A stretch of DNA of 64,000 nucleotides from Betaproteobacteria bacterium. GTDB lineage: Bacteria; Pseudomonadota; Gammaproteobacteria; Burkholderiales; SG8-39. The first letter of the stretch is position 1, and the number at the start of each line of letters is the position of its first letter. The DNA lies in contig JACPYS010000015.1 of assembly GCA_016195915.1 (NCBI GenBank), positions 124,001 through 188,000 of the forward strand. Direction: 5' to 3'. The notes below the pieces were generated by a model. The model was not told the origin of the DNA, searched no databases, and saw only the letters and a list, made by a program, of their open reading frames with translations. Below, piece by piece: positions 19,295 through 31,033 of this stretch. Both the position numbers and the translations under genes were made by a program.

Positions 19295-20467
19295 TCATGT
19301 CGCCGCGACGGGAGCGGTCCCCGGGCGGCCGAAAACCCGCCCAAGCTCACGATCGAGCCGGGCCGCCGCGGCGTCCACACTGCGCTCCTCGCCAACGAAT
19401 CCCATCGCGGCGCGGCCCATGGCCGCGCAACGCGACGGATCAAGCAGAAGCATGCGCATGACCCGGGCCAATGCTTGCGTGTCGCCGGGTGCGACGTGTA
19501 CGCCGGTGCGGCCTTCCGCTACCGAGTCGGGCACTCCGCGCAGCGAGCACGAAACGACCGCAGTGCCTGCCGCCTGCGCTTCGAGCATCGCCCTCCCGTA
19601 GGTCTCGTTGATCGCGGGCCAGACGCAGACATCGGACGCCGCATAGACGGGCGCAAGCTCGCCCAGCGCGAGCTCGCCGAGAAAGCAGGCGCGCCCGGGC
19701 AGTGCGGCATCGATTTCGGTCTCGATTTCAGTCCGTGCCGGACCGTCACCGGCGAGCACCAGGCGCCACGGCAGATCGTTCAGACATGCGAGCGCCGCAG
19801 CGAGCGCCCGGTACGAGGCGACCTCGTCGCCTTGCCGCATCGTCGCTGCAACCATGATCCATGGCACACCGGGATCGAGCCGGTGCGCGGCCGCGAGCGA
19901 TGCGCGGTGCGCCTCGCGCATCCCGGCCGCTCGGCGATACGGCGCGGGATCAAGGAACGGCGGAAACCGCACCACCCGCTCGCGATTGAACACCAGCGGT
20001 TCGACGCAAATCACGTCGTGGCGTGTGGGGCACAGCACGAGATTGGCCCGGCGAATGGCGTCGGCGGCAGAATCATGACCGATCGCCCAGCGCCCGCCCG
20101 CCCGCTTGGGCGCATGCGATGCCTCGGCAATGACATAGGGAACGCCGAGCTCGGCACTCACGCGCGGGCCCAGCCAGTCGGGTGCCTTGTAGTAGACGTG
20201 GTGGGTGAACCACATTTCGGGTCGCAGCGTGCGGCTTGCGCCGCGCCATTGCGCGGCGAGGCGCCGGGCCAGCGCGACGCCCTCGTCGCGCAACGCGACC
20301 TGGCGATCCGGATCACCTTCGTCGTCATAGCTGCGAAAGCTCGACACCAGCTCGACGGCATGGCCGGCGCGCGCAAGCGCGTCGATCAGAAACCGGGCGG
20401 CGTCCCGATGGTCTGTCGACATTGCGCCGCCCGGCGGCTTGAGCGGCGCATAAAACGCGATCTGCAT
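19295..20467 (-). CDS. Glycosyltransferase family 4-like (group 1)
   Basis: LVLAGDGPARTEIE, ASDVCVWPAINETYGRAMLEAQAAGTAVVS. Confidence 0.88.
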   Translation of the reverse strand: MQIAFYAPLKPPGGAMSTDHRDAARFLIDALARAGHAVELVSSFRSYDDEGDPDRQVALRDEGVALARRLAAQWRGASRTLRPEMWFTHHVYYKAPDWLGPRVSAELGVPYVIAEASHAPKRAGGRWAIGHDSAADAIRRANLVLCPTRHDVICVEPLVFNRERVVRFPPFLDPAPYRRAAGMREAHRASLAAAHRLDPGVPWIMVAATMRQGDEVASYRALAAALACLNDLPWRLVLAGDGPARTEIETEIDAALPGRACFLGELALGELAPVYAASDVCVWPAINETYGRAMLEAQAAGTAVVSCSLRGVPDSVAEGRTGVHVAPGDTQALARVMRMLLLDPSRCAAMGRAAMGFVGEERSVDAAAARLDRELGRVFGRPGTAPVAAT

Positions 20468-20579
20468 GGGCGCATGACCGGTTGGAAATTCGAACCCGCT
20501 TTTCACGCGCATGCCGCTGATTGCGGCGGCGGCGCTCTGGCGTATTCTGCGCCTCCGGCCGCTCGATCCGCAATGCCCG

Positions 20580-21176
20580 CTACGGCAACATGCGCACCCT
20601 GCCGCCCGGACCGGCGTGCAGGGAGTGCGCCCGCATCAGCCCGATGATGGTTTTCACGTCGGTGATGCGTCCGTCGGCGCACATCGCGAGCGCTTCATCC
20701 AGCGGGAGCGGTACGACCTCGAGAAATTCCCCGTCGTCGAGCTTCGCTGCGCGCTGTTCCAGTCCCTGCGCGAGCCAGAGCTCGATCCCCTCGTCCGAGT
20801 AGGCGACGGCGTTGTGAATCACGCCCAGATAGGTCCAATGTGTTGCCGCGTAACCGGTTTCCTCGAGCAGCTCGCGTTTTGCCGTTTCGAAGTGCGGCTC
20901 GCCCGGCTCGAGCTTGCCCGCCGGAATTTCGATGAAGTCGCGGCCATGCGGGTAGCGGTATTGCCGTTCGAGCACCACACGGCCATCGTCGAGCAGCGCG
21001 ATGATGCCGACGGCACCGGGATGGCGTATGTATTCGCGCGCCGAGGTCTTGCCGTCGGGAAGGCGGACCACGTCGCGGTGCACGCGGAAGAAACCTCCGG
21101 CGTACACCTCCTCGCCCGAGACGAACGACTCGGTAAGGTCCCTGCCCTTCAAAGGCTCTTGATTGCGACGTAGCAC
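20580..21176 (-). CDS. NUDIX hydrolase, ADP-ribose pyrophosphatase-like
   Basis: [23 protein letters not shown] Nudix box. Confidence 0.92.
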   Translation of the reverse strand: MLRRNQEPLKGRDLTESFVSGEEVYAGGFFRVHRDVVRLPDGKTSAREYIRHPGAVGIIALLDDGRVVLERQYRYPHGRDFIEIPAGKLEPGEPHFETAKRELLEETGYAATHWTYLGVIHNAVAYSDEGIELWLAQGLEQRAAKLDDGEFLEVVPLPLDEALAMCADGRITDVKTIIGLMRAHSLHAGPGGRVRMLP

Positions 21177-22672
21177 AGCCCCAGCAGCGGCTGCGGCAGG
21201 ACACCGAGCGCGAGCAGCGCCAGGCCGTTGATCGAGAGCAGTACGCGCATCTCGCCGTTGCCGGCAAGCGCGGCATCCATGCTCGCGCTGCGCGCGGTGT
21301 CCGCCGCCGAGGCGCCCGTTTCATCGAAGTACATGAGCTTGACGACGCGCAGATAGTAAAACGCGCCGATGAGCGAGAGCAGCACCGCCACCACTGCGAG
21401 CCAGATCTGCCCCGCGTTGACCGCGGCCGAGAGCACCGCGAACTTGGCATAGAAACCTGCTGTGGGCGGCACGCCCGCGAGCGAGAACATCAGCACCAGC
21501 ATGATGAAGGCGGTCCACGGGCTGCGCGCGTTGAGGCCCTTCATGTCGTCGAGGTTCTCGCACTCGATTCCCTTGGAGGACAGGTAGAGCAGCATGCCGA
21601 AGGCCCCCAGGCTCATCAGCACATAGACGATGACGTAGAACATCGCCGCGCTGTAGGCATCCGCCGCGTTGAACCAGTTGCCCCCGACCACTCCCGAGAG
21701 CAGCCCGAGCAGCATGAAACCCATGTGCGCGATGGTCGAATAGGCGAGCATGCGTTTCAGGTTGGTCTGCGCGATCGCCGTCACATTGCCGATCGCCATC
21801 GAAAGCACGGCAAGCATGATCAGCATCTGCTGCCAGTCCAACGCGAGGTCGAGCAGGCCGTTCACCAGCAGGCGCATCGCCATCGCAAACGCTGCCAGCT
21901 TGGGAGCGGTCCCGATCACCAGCGTCACGGCCGTCGGAGCCCCGTGGTAGACGTCCGGAATCCACATGTGGAACGGCGCCACCCCGAGCTTGAAGGCGAG
22001 CCCCGAAACCACGAACACCAGCCCGAAAGTCAGGAACACGCGGTCCGAGGTGCTGCCGGAGAGTTTCGACACCGCGTGCGCAACCTCGGTAATGGTGAGG
22101 GTCCCGGTCGCGCCATAGATCATCGACATGCCGTAGAGCAGCAATCCGCTTGCGAGCGCGCCCAGCACGAAGTACTTCATCGCCGCCTCGGTGGACGCCG
22201 CCGAATCCCGGTTGAGCGCCACCATCGCGTACAGGCACAACGAGAGCAGCTCGAGGCCGAGGTACAGCGTGAGGAAGCTGTTGGCCGACATCATCACCAT
22301 CATGCCGAGCAGCGCGAACAAGAGCAGCGTGAGGAACTCGCCCCGCATCAGACCGCGGTCGAGCAGGTACTGGCGCGAATAGACCAGCGCCACCGATACC
22401 GCCACGTACGCGCACAGCTTCAGCACGTGCGACATCACGTCCGCGACGAACAGGTTGCTGAAGCTGTAGATCAGCTCGCCTTCGGTCGAGACCAGGATGA
22501 ACGCGCTCAGCACGGTGCAGCCGAGCAGGGTCGCCTGCGCGAGCAGGAACGAACCGGAGCGGCGCTCGCTCTTCACGTACAGGTCGGTGACCATCACCGC
22601 GCAGCCCATCAGCAGCAGGAACATCTCCGGCAGCGCGGGGAAGAAATTGGGAAGCCCGAAGGAGGCGTTCAC
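21149..22672 (-). CDS. nuoN: NADH-quinone oxidoreductase subunit N
   Basis: Proton-pumping subunit motifs; position at end of nuo operon. Confidence 0.95.
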   Translation of the reverse strand: MNASFGLPNFFPALPEMFLLLMGCAVMVTDLYVKSERRSGSFLLAQATLLGCTVLSAFILVSTEGELIYSFSNLFVADVMSHVLKLCAYVAVSVALVYSRQYLLDRGLMRGEFLTLLLFALLGMMVMMSANSFLTLYLGLELLSLCLYAMVALNRDSAASTEAAMKYFVLGALASGLLLYGMSMIYGATGTLTITEVAHAVSKLSGSTSDRVFLTFGLVFVVSGLAFKLGVAPFHMWIPDVYHGAPTAVTLVIGTAPKLAAFAMAMRLLVNGLLDLALDWQQMLIMLAVLSMAIGNVTAIAQTNLKRMLAYSTIAHMGFMLLGLLSGVVGGNWFNAADAYSAAMFYVIVYVLMSLGAFGMLLYLSSKGIECENLDDMKGLNARSPWTAFIMLVLMFSLAGVPPTAGFYAKFAVLSAAVNAGQIWLAVVAVLLSLIGAFYYLRVVKLMYFDETGASAADTARSASMDAALAGNGEMRVLLSINGLALLALGVLPQPLLGLCYVAIKSL

Positions 22673-22703
22673 CGCGTATGCGCCTGTCTTGAAACGTGGT
22701 TCA

Positions 22704-24182
22704 TCATATTTTCGGCAGCGCCACGTGCCGCAGCAGTTCGTTGACCGAGGCGTGCATCACCTCGGTGAACGGCAGGGGCCACAGCCCCATCGCCAGCACC
22801 GCCAGCGCGAGCAGCCCGAGGACGGTGAATTCGCGGCCGTCCAGGTCGGCGAGCCCGGCCACATGGGCGTTGGACACCGCACCGAAGATCACGCGCTTGT
22901 ACATCCACAGCGTGTAGGCGGCGCCAAACACGAGCGTGGTGGCGGCAGTGAAGGCCAGCCAGAAATTCGCCTTCATCGCCCCCATGATCACCATGAACTC
23001 GCCGACGAATCCGCTGGTCGCGGGCAGCCCGCAGTTCGCCATCGCGAACAGCATCATGAAGGCGGCGAATTTCGGCATGGTGTTCACCACCCCGCCGTAG
23101 TCCGCAATCATGCGCGAGTGCATGCGGTCGTACATCACGCCGACGCACAGGAACATGGCGGCGGAAACGAAGCCGTGCGAGATCATCTGCACCAGCGCGC
23201 CCTCCACGCCGTAGGCATTGAAGATGAAGAAGCCGAGCGTGACGAAGCCCATGTGCGAAATCGACGAATAGGCAATCAGCTTCTTCATGTCGGTCTGCAC
23301 CAGCGCCACCAGGCCGATGTACACGACGGCGATGAGCGAGAGGGCGATCATGAACCAGGCCAGTTCGCGCGAGGCGTCGGGCAGGATCGGCAGGCTGAAA
23401 CGCACGAAGCCGTAGGCACCCAGCTTCAGCATGATCGCGGCCAGCACCACCGAGCCGCCGGTGGGCGCTTCGACGTGCGCATCCGGCAGCCAGGTGTGGA
23501 CCGGCCACATCGGCACCTTGACGGCGAAGGCGAGCAGGAAACCGAAGAACAGGAGAATCTGCGCGCTGAGGCCGAGCGGCAGCTTGTGCCAGTCGAGGAT
23601 CGCGAAGCTGCCGCCGGACTTGTCGTACAGGTACAGCATGGCCACCAGCAGCAGCAGGGAACCCATCAGCGTGTAGAGGAAGAACTTGAACGCCGCGTAC
23701 ACCCGGTTGGGGCCGCCCCACACGCCGATGATGACGAACATCGGGATCAGCGTGGCCTCGAAGAACACGTAGAACAGCACGGCGTCGAGCGCGCAGAACA
23801 CGCCGTTCATCAACCCCGAGAGGATCAGAAAGGAGGCGTAGTACTGCGCAACTTTCTTCCCGATCACCGACCATCCGGCGATTACGACGAGCGGCGTGAT
23901 GAAGCTGTTGAGCAGGATGAATAGCACGCTGATGCCGTCGACACCGAGGTGGTAGTTGATGCTGAAGCGGCCGATCCAGGGGGCGAGTTCGACGAACTGC
24001 ATGGCCGGCTGGCGCAGGTCGAAACCGGTGTAGAGCGGGATCGTCACCAGGAAACCGAAGATCGCGCCGACCAGCGCAATCGCGCGGGCGAGCGGCGCAT
24101 TGCGCTCGCCGCCGGTGGCGAGCACCAGCAACCCGGCAAGGACCGGGACCCAGATGGCGAGAGAAAGCAGTGGCGGGTTCAC
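22704..24182 (-). CDS. nuoM: NADH-quinone oxidoreductase subunit M
   Basis: GTG start ([19 protein letters not shown]) overlapping the nuoL stop; [34 protein letters not shown]. Confidence 0.95.
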   Translation of the reverse strand: MNPPLLSLAIWVPVLAGLLVLATGGERNAPLARAIALVGAIFGFLVTIPLYTGFDLRQPAMQFVELAPWIGRFSINYHLGVDGISVLFILLNSFITPLVVIAGWSVIGKKVAQYYASFLILSGLMNGVFCALDAVLFYVFFEATLIPMFVIIGVWGGPNRVYAAFKFFLYTLMGSLLLLVAMLYLYDKSGGSFAILDWHKLPLGLSAQILLFFGFLLAFAVKVPMWPVHTWLPDAHVEAPTGGSVVLAAIMLKLGAYGFVRFSLPILPDASRELAWFMIALSLIAVVYIGLVALVQTDMKKLIAYSSISHMGFVTLGFFIFNAYGVEGALVQMISHGFVSAAMFLCVGVMYDRMHSRMIADYGGVVNTMPKFAAFMMLFAMANCGLPATSGFVGEFMVIMGAMKANFWLAFTAATTLVFGAAYTLWMYKRVIFGAVSNAHVAGLADLDGREFTVLGLLALAVLAMGLWPLPFTEVMHASVNELLRHVALPKI

Positions 24183-26155
24183 GCTCTGGCAAACCACAAG
24201 CTGAGCAGCACGAACACGCCGATGATCATCGTGAACGCGTATTGGTAGATCAGACCGCTCTGGAACAGGCGCACCACCGAGGCGGTCCACCCCACCAGGC
24301 GCGCCGATCCGTTGATGAAAACGCCATCGATCACGCGCTGGTCGCCGCCCTTCCACAGGCCGGTGCCGACCGCGCGCGCGCCGCTCGCAAACAACCATGA
24401 ATACAGCTCGTCGAAACCGTATTTGCGCTCGACGATCGCATACAGGACGCCGAACCTTCCGGCCACCGCCTTGGGCAGATCCGGACGCGCGATGTAGAGG
24501 TACCAGGCGGTCGCGATACCGGCCAGGGCGAGCCAGAACGGCGCAGCGCTCATGCCGTGCGCCATGTACGCCCACAGACCGTGATACTCCTCGGCCATCG
24601 TCGCCACCGCCGGGTGGCCGGCACCCGCCACGATCGAAGCGCCGAAATACTCGCCGAATACCACCGAGCCAACGTACCAGCCGGAAAAAATGGACGGGAT
24701 GGCCAGCAGCACCAGCGGCAGCGTGACCACCCACGGCGTCTCGCGCAGGTGCTCGCGCGCGTGCGCGTCCATGCGCGGTGCGCCGTGAAAGGCCATGAAC
24801 AACAGCCGGAAGGTGTAAGTCGCGGTGACAAACACGCACGCGAGCACGCAGAAATACGCAAACCCCGCGCCGGGCACGTTCGCCAGATGCGCCGCCTCGA
24901 TGATCGCGTCCTTGGAGAAAAAACCGGCAAACGGCGGGATGCCGGCCGAGGCGAGCGCGCCAATCACCATCGTCCAGTAGGTGATCGGCATGTACCTGCG
25001 CAAGCCGCCCATGCGGCGCATGTCCTGTTCATGGTGCAGAGCGATGATCACGGAGCCCGCGCAGAGGAACAGCACCGCCTTGAAGAAGGCGTGAGTGGCA
25101 AGATGAAATATCGCGGCCGAGTAAGCCGATGCACCGAGCGCGACCGTCATGTAACCGAGCTGCGAAAGCGTGGAATAGGCCACCACGCGTTTGATGTCGA
25201 ACTGGGTCAGCGCGACCAATCCCATCGACAGGGCGGTGATCGCGCCGATCACCAGCACCACCGACAGCGCCGTATCGGACAGCTCGAACAGCGGCGACAT
25301 GCGCGCCACCAGGAAGATGCCTGCGGTGACCATGGTCGCGGCGTGGATCAGCGCCGAGATCGGCGTCGGGCCTTCCATCGAATCGGGCAGCCAGACGTGC
25401 AGGGGGAACTGCGCGCTCTTGCCCATCGCGCCGACGAACAGACAAATGCAGATCAGCGTGATCAGGAGCCACGGCGTGCCGGGGAAGACCTCGATCGTGC
25501 TGCCCGCGATCGCGGGCGCCTGCGCGAATACCTGGACATAGTCGAGCGTGCCGAAGGCCGCGAGCACCAGGGCGATACCGAGCAGGAAGCCGAAGTCGCC
25601 GACGCGGTTGACGAGGAAGGCCTTCAGGTTCGCGTAGATGGCCGTCGGTCGCGTGTACCAGAATCCGATCAGCAGGTACGACACCAGGCCGACCGCCTCC
25701 CAGCCGAAGAACAGCTGCAGGAAGTTGTTCGCCGTGACCAGCATCAGCATCGAGAACGTGAACAGCGAGATGTAGGAGAAGAAGCGCTGGTAGCCGGGGT
25801 CCTCGGCCATGTAGCCGATGGTGTAGATGTGCACCATCAGCGACACGAACGTGACCACGATCATCATCAGCGCCGAAAGCCGGTCGACGAGAAAGCCGAT
25901 TTCGAGCCGCGTCTCGCCGCTCGTCACCCAGGTGTAGACGCTGCCGTTCCAGGTGTTGCCGTTGAGCACATCGGCGAAAATCACGCACGAGGCGACGAAC
26001 GACACCAGCACCGACAGAATCGTCACGCGATGGGCGTTGGCACGGCCGATCGAGCGGCCCCACAGCCCGGCGATGATGGCCCCGGCGAGCGGCGCGAGCG
26101 GTACGATCAGATAGAGTGTCTTGGCAGAGATCATCGTGTTGACCGGGATGCGCAA
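24179..26155 (-). CDS. nuoL: NADH-quinone oxidoreductase subunit L
   Basis: FPLHVWLPDSMEGPTPISALIHAATMVTAGIFLVARM. Confidence 0.96.
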   Translation of the reverse strand: MRIPVNTMISAKTLYLIVPLAPLAGAIIAGLWGRSIGRANAHRVTILSVLVSFVASCVIFADVLNGNTWNGSVYTWVTSGETRLEIGFLVDRLSALMMIVVTFVSLMVHIYTIGYMAEDPGYQRFFSYISLFTFSMLMLVTANNFLQLFFGWEAVGLVSYLLIGFWYTRPTAIYANLKAFLVNRVGDFGFLLGIALVLAAFGTLDYVQVFAQAPAIAGSTIEVFPGTPWLLITLICICLFVGAMGKSAQFPLHVWLPDSMEGPTPISALIHAATMVTAGIFLVARMSPLFELSDTALSVVLVIGAITALSMGLVALTQFDIKRVVAYSTLSQLGYMTVALGASAYSAAIFHLATHAFFKAVLFLCAGSVIIALHHEQDMRRMGGLRRYMPITYWTMVIGALASAGIPPFAGFFSKDAIIEAAHLANVPGAGFAYFCVLACVFVTATYTFRLLFMAFHGAPRMDAHAREHLRETPWVVTLPLVLLAIPSIFSGWYVGSVVFGEYFGASIVAGAGHPAVATMAEEYHGLWAYMAHGMSAAPFWLALAGIATAWYLYIARPDLPKAVAGRFGVLYAIVERKYGFDELYSWLFASGARAVGTGLWKGGDQRVIDGVFINGSARLVGWTASVVRLFQSGLIYQYAFTMIIGVFVLLSLWFARA

Positions 26156-26168
26156 GCCGCCGCGCGCA

Positions 26169-26477
26169 TCATCCTTTAAGGCTGTCGAGGTCCTCGACGT
26201 TGATGGTGGAAAGGTTCCTGAACAGCACCACCTGGATCGCCAGGCCGATCGCCGACTCGGCCGCAGCCACGGTCAGGATGAAGAACACGAACACCTGTCC
26301 CGCGGGGTCGCCGAGATAGCGCGAGAAGGCGATGAAATTCAGGTTCACCGACAGCAGCATCAGCTCGATCGCCATCAGCAGGACGATGATGTTCTTGCGA
26401 TTGAGGAAGATGCCGACCACGCTGATCGAGAACAGCGGCGCGCCGAGCACCAGGAAGTGCGAGAGCGTGAGCGTCAC
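26169..26477 (-). CDS. nuoK: NADH-quinone oxidoreductase subunit K
   Basis: Small 3-TM subunit: [26 protein letters not shown]. Confidence 0.95.
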   Translation of the reverse strand: MTLTLSHFLVLGAPLFSISVVGIFLNRKNIIVLLMAIELMLLSVNLNFIAFSRYLGDPAGQVFVFFILTVAAAESAIGLAIQVVLFRNLSTINVEDLDSLKG

Positions 26478-27076
26478 TGGTCCTTCTCCGCGGACATCGG
26501 CACCAGCGCCACCCGCTCGGCGCGGCGCACCCGGGTCTGCTCGCCGGGATTCTGGGACTTCACGTCCTTGCGCCGGCGCAGCGTGAGCGCGATCGCCGCG
26601 ACGATCGCCACCAGCAGGATCACGGCGGCGACCTCGAATGCAAAGGCATACTCGGTGTAGATCAGCCGGCCGAGCATCTTGGTGTTGCTGTAACCGGCCG
26701 CCGGTTCCTTGAGCCGCATCTCGGTGAAGCCGAAGTAGCGCCCGCCGATCATCAGCGCCATCTCGAACGCCATCAGGATGCCGACGGTCGCTCCCAGGGG
26801 AAGGTAGCTCCAGAAGCCTTCGCGCAGCCGCTCCAGATTGATGTCGAGCATCATCACCACGAACAGGAACAGGACCATCACCGCCCCGACGTACACCACC
26901 ACCAGGGTGATGGCGAGGAATTCCGCGCGCAGCAGCAGCCAGATGGCCGATGCGGTGAAGAAGGCGAGCACCAGGTACAGGGCCGCATGCACTGGGTTGC
27001 GCGCGGTGATCACGCGCAGCGCCGCGACCAGCAGCACGGCCGCGAAAAAGTAGAAAACCGCGGTCTCGAAGATCAT
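26474..27076 (-). CDS. nuoJ: NADH-quinone oxidoreductase subunit J
   Basis: [22 protein letters not shown]. Confidence 0.94.
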   Translation of the reverse strand: MIFETAVFYFFAAVLLVAALRVITARNPVHAALYLVLAFFTASAIWLLLRAEFLAITLVVVYVGAVMVLFLFVVMMLDINLERLREGFWSYLPLGATVGILMAFEMALMIGGRYFGFTEMRLKEPAAGYSNTKMLGRLIYTEYAFAFEVAAVILLVAIVAAIALTLRRRKDVKSQNPGEQTRVRRAERVALVPMSAEKDQ

Positions 27077-27080
27077 GGCG

Positions 27081-27569
27081 TCAGCGGTAATTGGCGTCGG
27101 CCGCGCGGTCTTTCGCGATGCCTTCCTCGTAGCGGTCGCCCACGGCGAGCAGCATCTGCTTGGTGTAGTACAGGTCCCCGCGCTGTTCGCCGTGGTACTC
27201 GAAGATGTGGGTCTCGACGATCGCGTCCACCGGGCAGGCCTCTTCGCAGAAACCGCAGAAGATGCACTTGGTCAGATCGATGTCGTAGCGCGTGGTGCGC
27301 CGGGTGCCGTCCTCGCGCTGCTCGGATTCGATGTGGATCGCGAGCGCCGGGCACACCGCCTCGCACAGCTTGCACGCGATGCAGCGCTCCTCGCCGTTAG
27401 GGTAACGGCGCAAGGCGTGCAGGCCGCGGAAGCGCGGGCTGATCGGCGTCTTCTCCTCCGGGAACTGCACCGTGATCTTGCGCGCGAACAGATGCCGCCC
27501 GGTGAGCATCAGGCCGCGCATCAGTTCGAGCAGCAGGAACGAGCGGAAGAACTCGATCACGCGGGCCAT
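27081..27569 (-). CDS. nuoI: NADH-quinone oxidoreductase subunit I (2x 4Fe-4S)
   Basis: [16 protein letters not shown] and [19 protein letters not shown]. Confidence 0.96.
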   Translation of the reverse strand: MARVIEFFRSFLLLELMRGLMLTGRHLFARKITVQFPEEKTPISPRFRGLHALRRYPNGEERCIACKLCEAVCPALAIHIESEQREDGTRRTTRYDIDLTKCIFCGFCEEACPVDAIVETHIFEYHGEQRGDLYYTKQMLLAVGDRYEEGIAKDRAADANYR

Positions 27570-27615
27570 GAAACACCTCCGTGTCCCGGGTCGTTTCCCG
27601 GGTGTGTCTGTTGAT

Positions 27616-28719
27616 TCATTTCCACAGACTCCAGGGCGTCTGCATCCAGATTCCGATCAGCGTGATCCACACCAGCGTGATCGGAATGAAGATCTTCCAG
27701 CCCAGCCGCATGATCTGGTCGTAGCGGTAGCGCGGGAACGTGGCGCGGATCCACAGGAACATCGAGACGATCACGAAGGCCTTGAGCACCAGCCAGCCGA
27801 ACGGCGGCAGCCAGTTGAACAGCGCGGAGTCGATCGGCGCCTGCCAGCCGCCGAAGAACATCACCGCAGTGAGCGTGCTGATCAGGATCATGTTGGCGTA
27901 TTCGCCGAGGAAGAACAGTGCGAACGCCATGCCCGAGTACTCGACCATGTGGCCGGCGACGATCTCGGATTCGCCTTCCACCACGTCGAAGGGCGCGCGG
28001 TTGGTTTCCGCGACGCCCGAGGTGAAATAGACCACCAGGATCGGCAGCAGCGGCAACCAGTTCCAGGAGAGGAAATTGAGCCCCTTGTGGGCGAAGTAAC
28101 CCTTGCCCTGCCCGGTGACGATATCGGACAGGTTGAGGCTTCCCGAAACCATCAGCACCACCACCAGCGAAAATCCCATCGCGAGTTCGTAGGACACCAT
28201 CTGCGCGGCGGAACGCATCGCGCCGAGGAACGCATATTTCGAATTCGACGCCCAACCGGCGATGATCACGCCGTACACGCCCAGCGAGGTCATCGCCATG
28301 AGGTAGAGCAGCCCCGCGTTGATGTCGGCGAGCACCACTTCGGGCGCAAACGGTATCACCGCCCAGGCCGCCAGCGCGGGCATCAGCACCATCACCGGCG
28401 CAACGAAGAACAGCTGCGTGCTCGCCTGCGTCGGGACGATGATCTCCTTGAACAGCAGCTTGACGCCGTCGGCGATCGGCTGCAGCAGGCCGAGCGGGCC
28501 GACGCGGTTCGGCCCCAGGCGGATCTGCATCCAGCCGATCAATTTGCGTTCCCACAGGGTCAGATACGCAATGCACAGGAACAACGGGGCCACGATTACC
28601 ACGATGAAGAACAGCGAGGTGACGAGCTCGTAGGTCGCGGGGCCCCAGAGCGGCCCGAGCCGCGACTCCGAGAGCGCGAGCAGCGAGTCGAGCACCTGGT
28701 TGACCGAGGGCAGGGCCAT
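27616..28719 (-). CDS. nuoH: NADH-quinone oxidoreductase subunit H
   Basis: [53 protein letters not shown]. Confidence 0.96.
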   Translation of the reverse strand: MALPSVNQVLDSLLALSESRLGPLWGPATYELVTSLFFIVVIVAPLFLCIAYLTLWERKLIGWMQIRLGPNRVGPLGLLQPIADGVKLLFKEIIVPTQASTQLFFVAPVMVLMPALAAWAVIPFAPEVVLADINAGLLYLMAMTSLGVYGVIIAGWASNSKYAFLGAMRSAAQMVSYELAMGFSLVVVLMVSGSLNLSDIVTGQGKGYFAHKGLNFLSWNWLPLLPILVVYFTSGVAETNRAPFDVVEGESEIVAGHMVEYSGMAFALFFLGEYANMILISTLTAVMFFGGWQAPIDSALFNWLPPFGWLVLKAFVIVSMFLWIRATFPRYRYDQIMRLGWKIFIPITLVWITLIGIWMQTPWSLWK

Positions 28720-31023
28720 TTACGCCGCCTGCTGCGCGCTGAGTCTTTCGAGCGTCACCACGCCCGACATGGCACCGAGGGACGCGGTGGAACTGTGCGC
28801 AGCCGCCACGCGCACGCACTGGTCAGGCAGGCCCGCGTCGAGCGCGGCAACCAGTTCGGCGCTGCCATCGCCCTGCCTCACGCGCACCGGCTGCCCGGCG
28901 GAAAGTCCAAGCGCCGCGAGCGTCCCGGCATTCATGCCGGCGTGCGGAACCTGTGCGTCCTTCGTGCGCTGCAGGCTGGGCGCGCGCCGCACCAGGGCAT
29001 CGGCAAAGTAGATCGGCACGTCGGCAACACGCTGCAATCCACCCGCCGTCGCCTGCGCCACAGACACCTCGACCCGGGTCGCGTTGGACAATCGCGACGC
29101 CACGTCCTTTCCCGCGAGACAGGCATCGCGCACCTGCTCGGGCGAAATCTCGTCGAACCCGGCGATGCCCAGCATCGAGCCGAGCACGCGCAGCACTTTC
29201 CAGCCGGGCCGCGCTTCGCCGGCCGGCCGGACGCAGCCGTGGAAACCCTGCAACCGGCCCTCGGTCGAGATGAAGGTTCCTGCCGTCTCGGTGAACGGCG
29301 CGATCGGCAGCATCACGTTGGCATACTCGCGCGCGCGATGATCGAACGCCGACAAGGCGACCACCAACTCCGCGCTCCTCATCGCTGCGAGCGCCGCCTG
29401 GGGATTGCCGCAGTCGAGTTCCGGCTCCGCATTGAGAAGCAGGTAGGCCTTGCGCGGCTGCTCGAGCATGCTGCGGGCATTCATTGCACCCGCCTGTCCG
29501 GTAGGAACGCAGCCTGCGAGGTAGCCGCCCACGCTGTTGGCGGCCTCACCGAGGAAACCCAGCGCCGCACCCGTGGTTTCGGCCAAGGCCTGCGCCAGTG
29601 CATGGATCTGCGCGGCCTGGGCATGCTGCTGCGCGAAATTGCCGAGGAGGATCGCCTTCTTTTCACCCGACTTGAGACTCTCCAGGATTGCCGCAGCCGC
29701 CCCGGTCGCGCCCTGAGCGATCGACGCGAGCGCCGCGGGAAATTCCGATGGCGAAACGATGAGCTTGTGCGCGACCTTCATCAGCAGGTCGTCGTCGGCC
29801 GAATGCAGGATGCTGATCTGGCCGCACCGTTTGCCGACTTGCCGCAGCCGCTGCGCGATCAGAGGATGGTCTTTGCGCAGGAACGAACCGACCACCAGCA
29901 CGCGATCCAGTTCGTCCAGCCCGGCAACGCTCATGCCGAGCCACGGAATACCCGCGAGCTGTCCATCGGCGGAAAAGTCCGACTGGCGCAAGCGGAAATC
30001 GACGTTCTCGCTGCCGAGACCGCGCATCAGGCGGCCCAGCTGGGAAAGTTCCTCGAGCGTCGAATGCGGCGTGGCGAGTCCGCCGATCGCCGCGCCACCC
30101 GCGTCTGACTGTATGCGCCGCAATTCACTGGTCACGAAATCCAGTGCGACCGGCCATTCCACCGCCTCCCAGCGCCCGTCGCGCTTGAGCATCGGCTCGG
30201 TCAGGCGCTCGCGCGCATCGAGCGCCTCGTAGGAAAACCTGTCCTTGTCGGAGAGCCAGCATTCGTTGACCGCCTCGTTCTCAAGCGGTAACACCCGCAT
30301 CACCTTGTTCTGCTTGACCTGGACCACGAGGTTGGCGCCCAGCCCATCGTGCGGGCTCACCGACTTGCGCCGCGCAAGCTCCCAGGTCCGCGCGCTGTAG
30401 CGGAACGGCTTGGAGGTGAGCGCGCCGACCGGGCACAGGTCGATCATGTTTCCAGAGAGTTCGGAATCGACCGTTCTGCCGACGAACGCGACGATCTCCG
30501 AGTGCTCGCCGCGCCCCACCATGCCCAGTTCCATCACGCCGGCAATCTCCTGCCCGAAGCGCACGCAGCGCGTGCACTGGATGCAGCGGCTCATCTCCTC
30601 GGCGGCGACCAGCGGTCCCACGTCCTTCGCCAGGACCACGCGCTTTTCTTCCGCGTAGCGCGAGGCGCCGTTGCCGTAGCCCACCGCGAGGTCCTGCAAC
30701 TGGCACTCGCCGCCCTGGTCGCAGATCGGGCAGTCGAGCGGATGGTTGATGAGGAGGAACTCCATCACGCCGTTCTGGGCCTGCTTGGCGGCGGCGGATG
30801 AAGTCTTGACCTTCATCCCGTCGGTCACCGGCGTAGCGCATGCAGGCAGCGGCTTGGGCGCTTTCTCGACCTCCACCAGGCACATGCGGCAGTTGGCGGC
30901 AATCGACAGTTTGCGGTGATAGCAGAAGTGCGGGACGTAGATGCCGAGCTGGTTTGTCGCGTCCATCACGGTCGAGCCGTGCGGCACTTCGATTTCCCTT
31001 CCGTCGATCTCGATCTTGAGCAT
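28720..31023 (-). CDS. nuoG: NADH-quinone oxidoreductase subunit G
   Basis: Start MLKIEIDGREIEV; 2Fe-2S/4Fe-4S ligands CYHRKLSIAANCRMCLVEV and CPICDQGGECQLQDL. Confidence 0.95.
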   Translation of the reverse strand: MLKIEIDGREIEVPHGSTVMDATNQLGIYVPHFCYHRKLSIAANCRMCLVEVEKAPKPLPACATPVTDGMKVKTSSAAAKQAQNGVMEFLLINHPLDCPICDQGGECQLQDLAVGYGNGASRYAEEKRVVLAKDVGPLVAAEEMSRCIQCTRCVRFGQEIAGVMELGMVGRGEHSEIVAFVGRTVDSELSGNMIDLCPVGALTSKPFRYSARTWELARRKSVSPHDGLGANLVVQVKQNKVMRVLPLENEAVNECWLSDKDRFSYEALDARERLTEPMLKRDGRWEAVEWPVALDFVTSELRRIQSDAGGAAIGGLATPHSTLEELSQLGRLMRGLGSENVDFRLRQSDFSADGQLAGIPWLGMSVAGLDELDRVLVVGSFLRKDHPLIAQRLRQVGKRCGQISILHSADDDLLMKVAHKLIVSPSEFPAALASIAQGATGAAAAILESLKSGEKKAILLGNFAQQHAQAAQIHALAQALAETTGAALGFLGEAANSVGGYLAGCVPTGQAGAMNARSMLEQPRKAYLLLNAEPELDCGNPQAALAAMRSAELVVALSAFDHRAREYANVMLPIAPFTETAGTFISTEGRLQGFHGCVRPAGEARPGWKVLRVLGSMLGIAGFDEISPEQVRDACLAGKDVASRLSNATRVEVSVAQATAGGLQRVADVPIYFADALVRRAPSLQRTKDAQVPHAGMNAGTLAALGLSAGQPVRVRQGDGSAELVAALDAGLPDQCVRVAAAHSSTASLGAMSGVVTLERLSAQQAA

Positions 31024-31033
31024 CTGCGTTCGC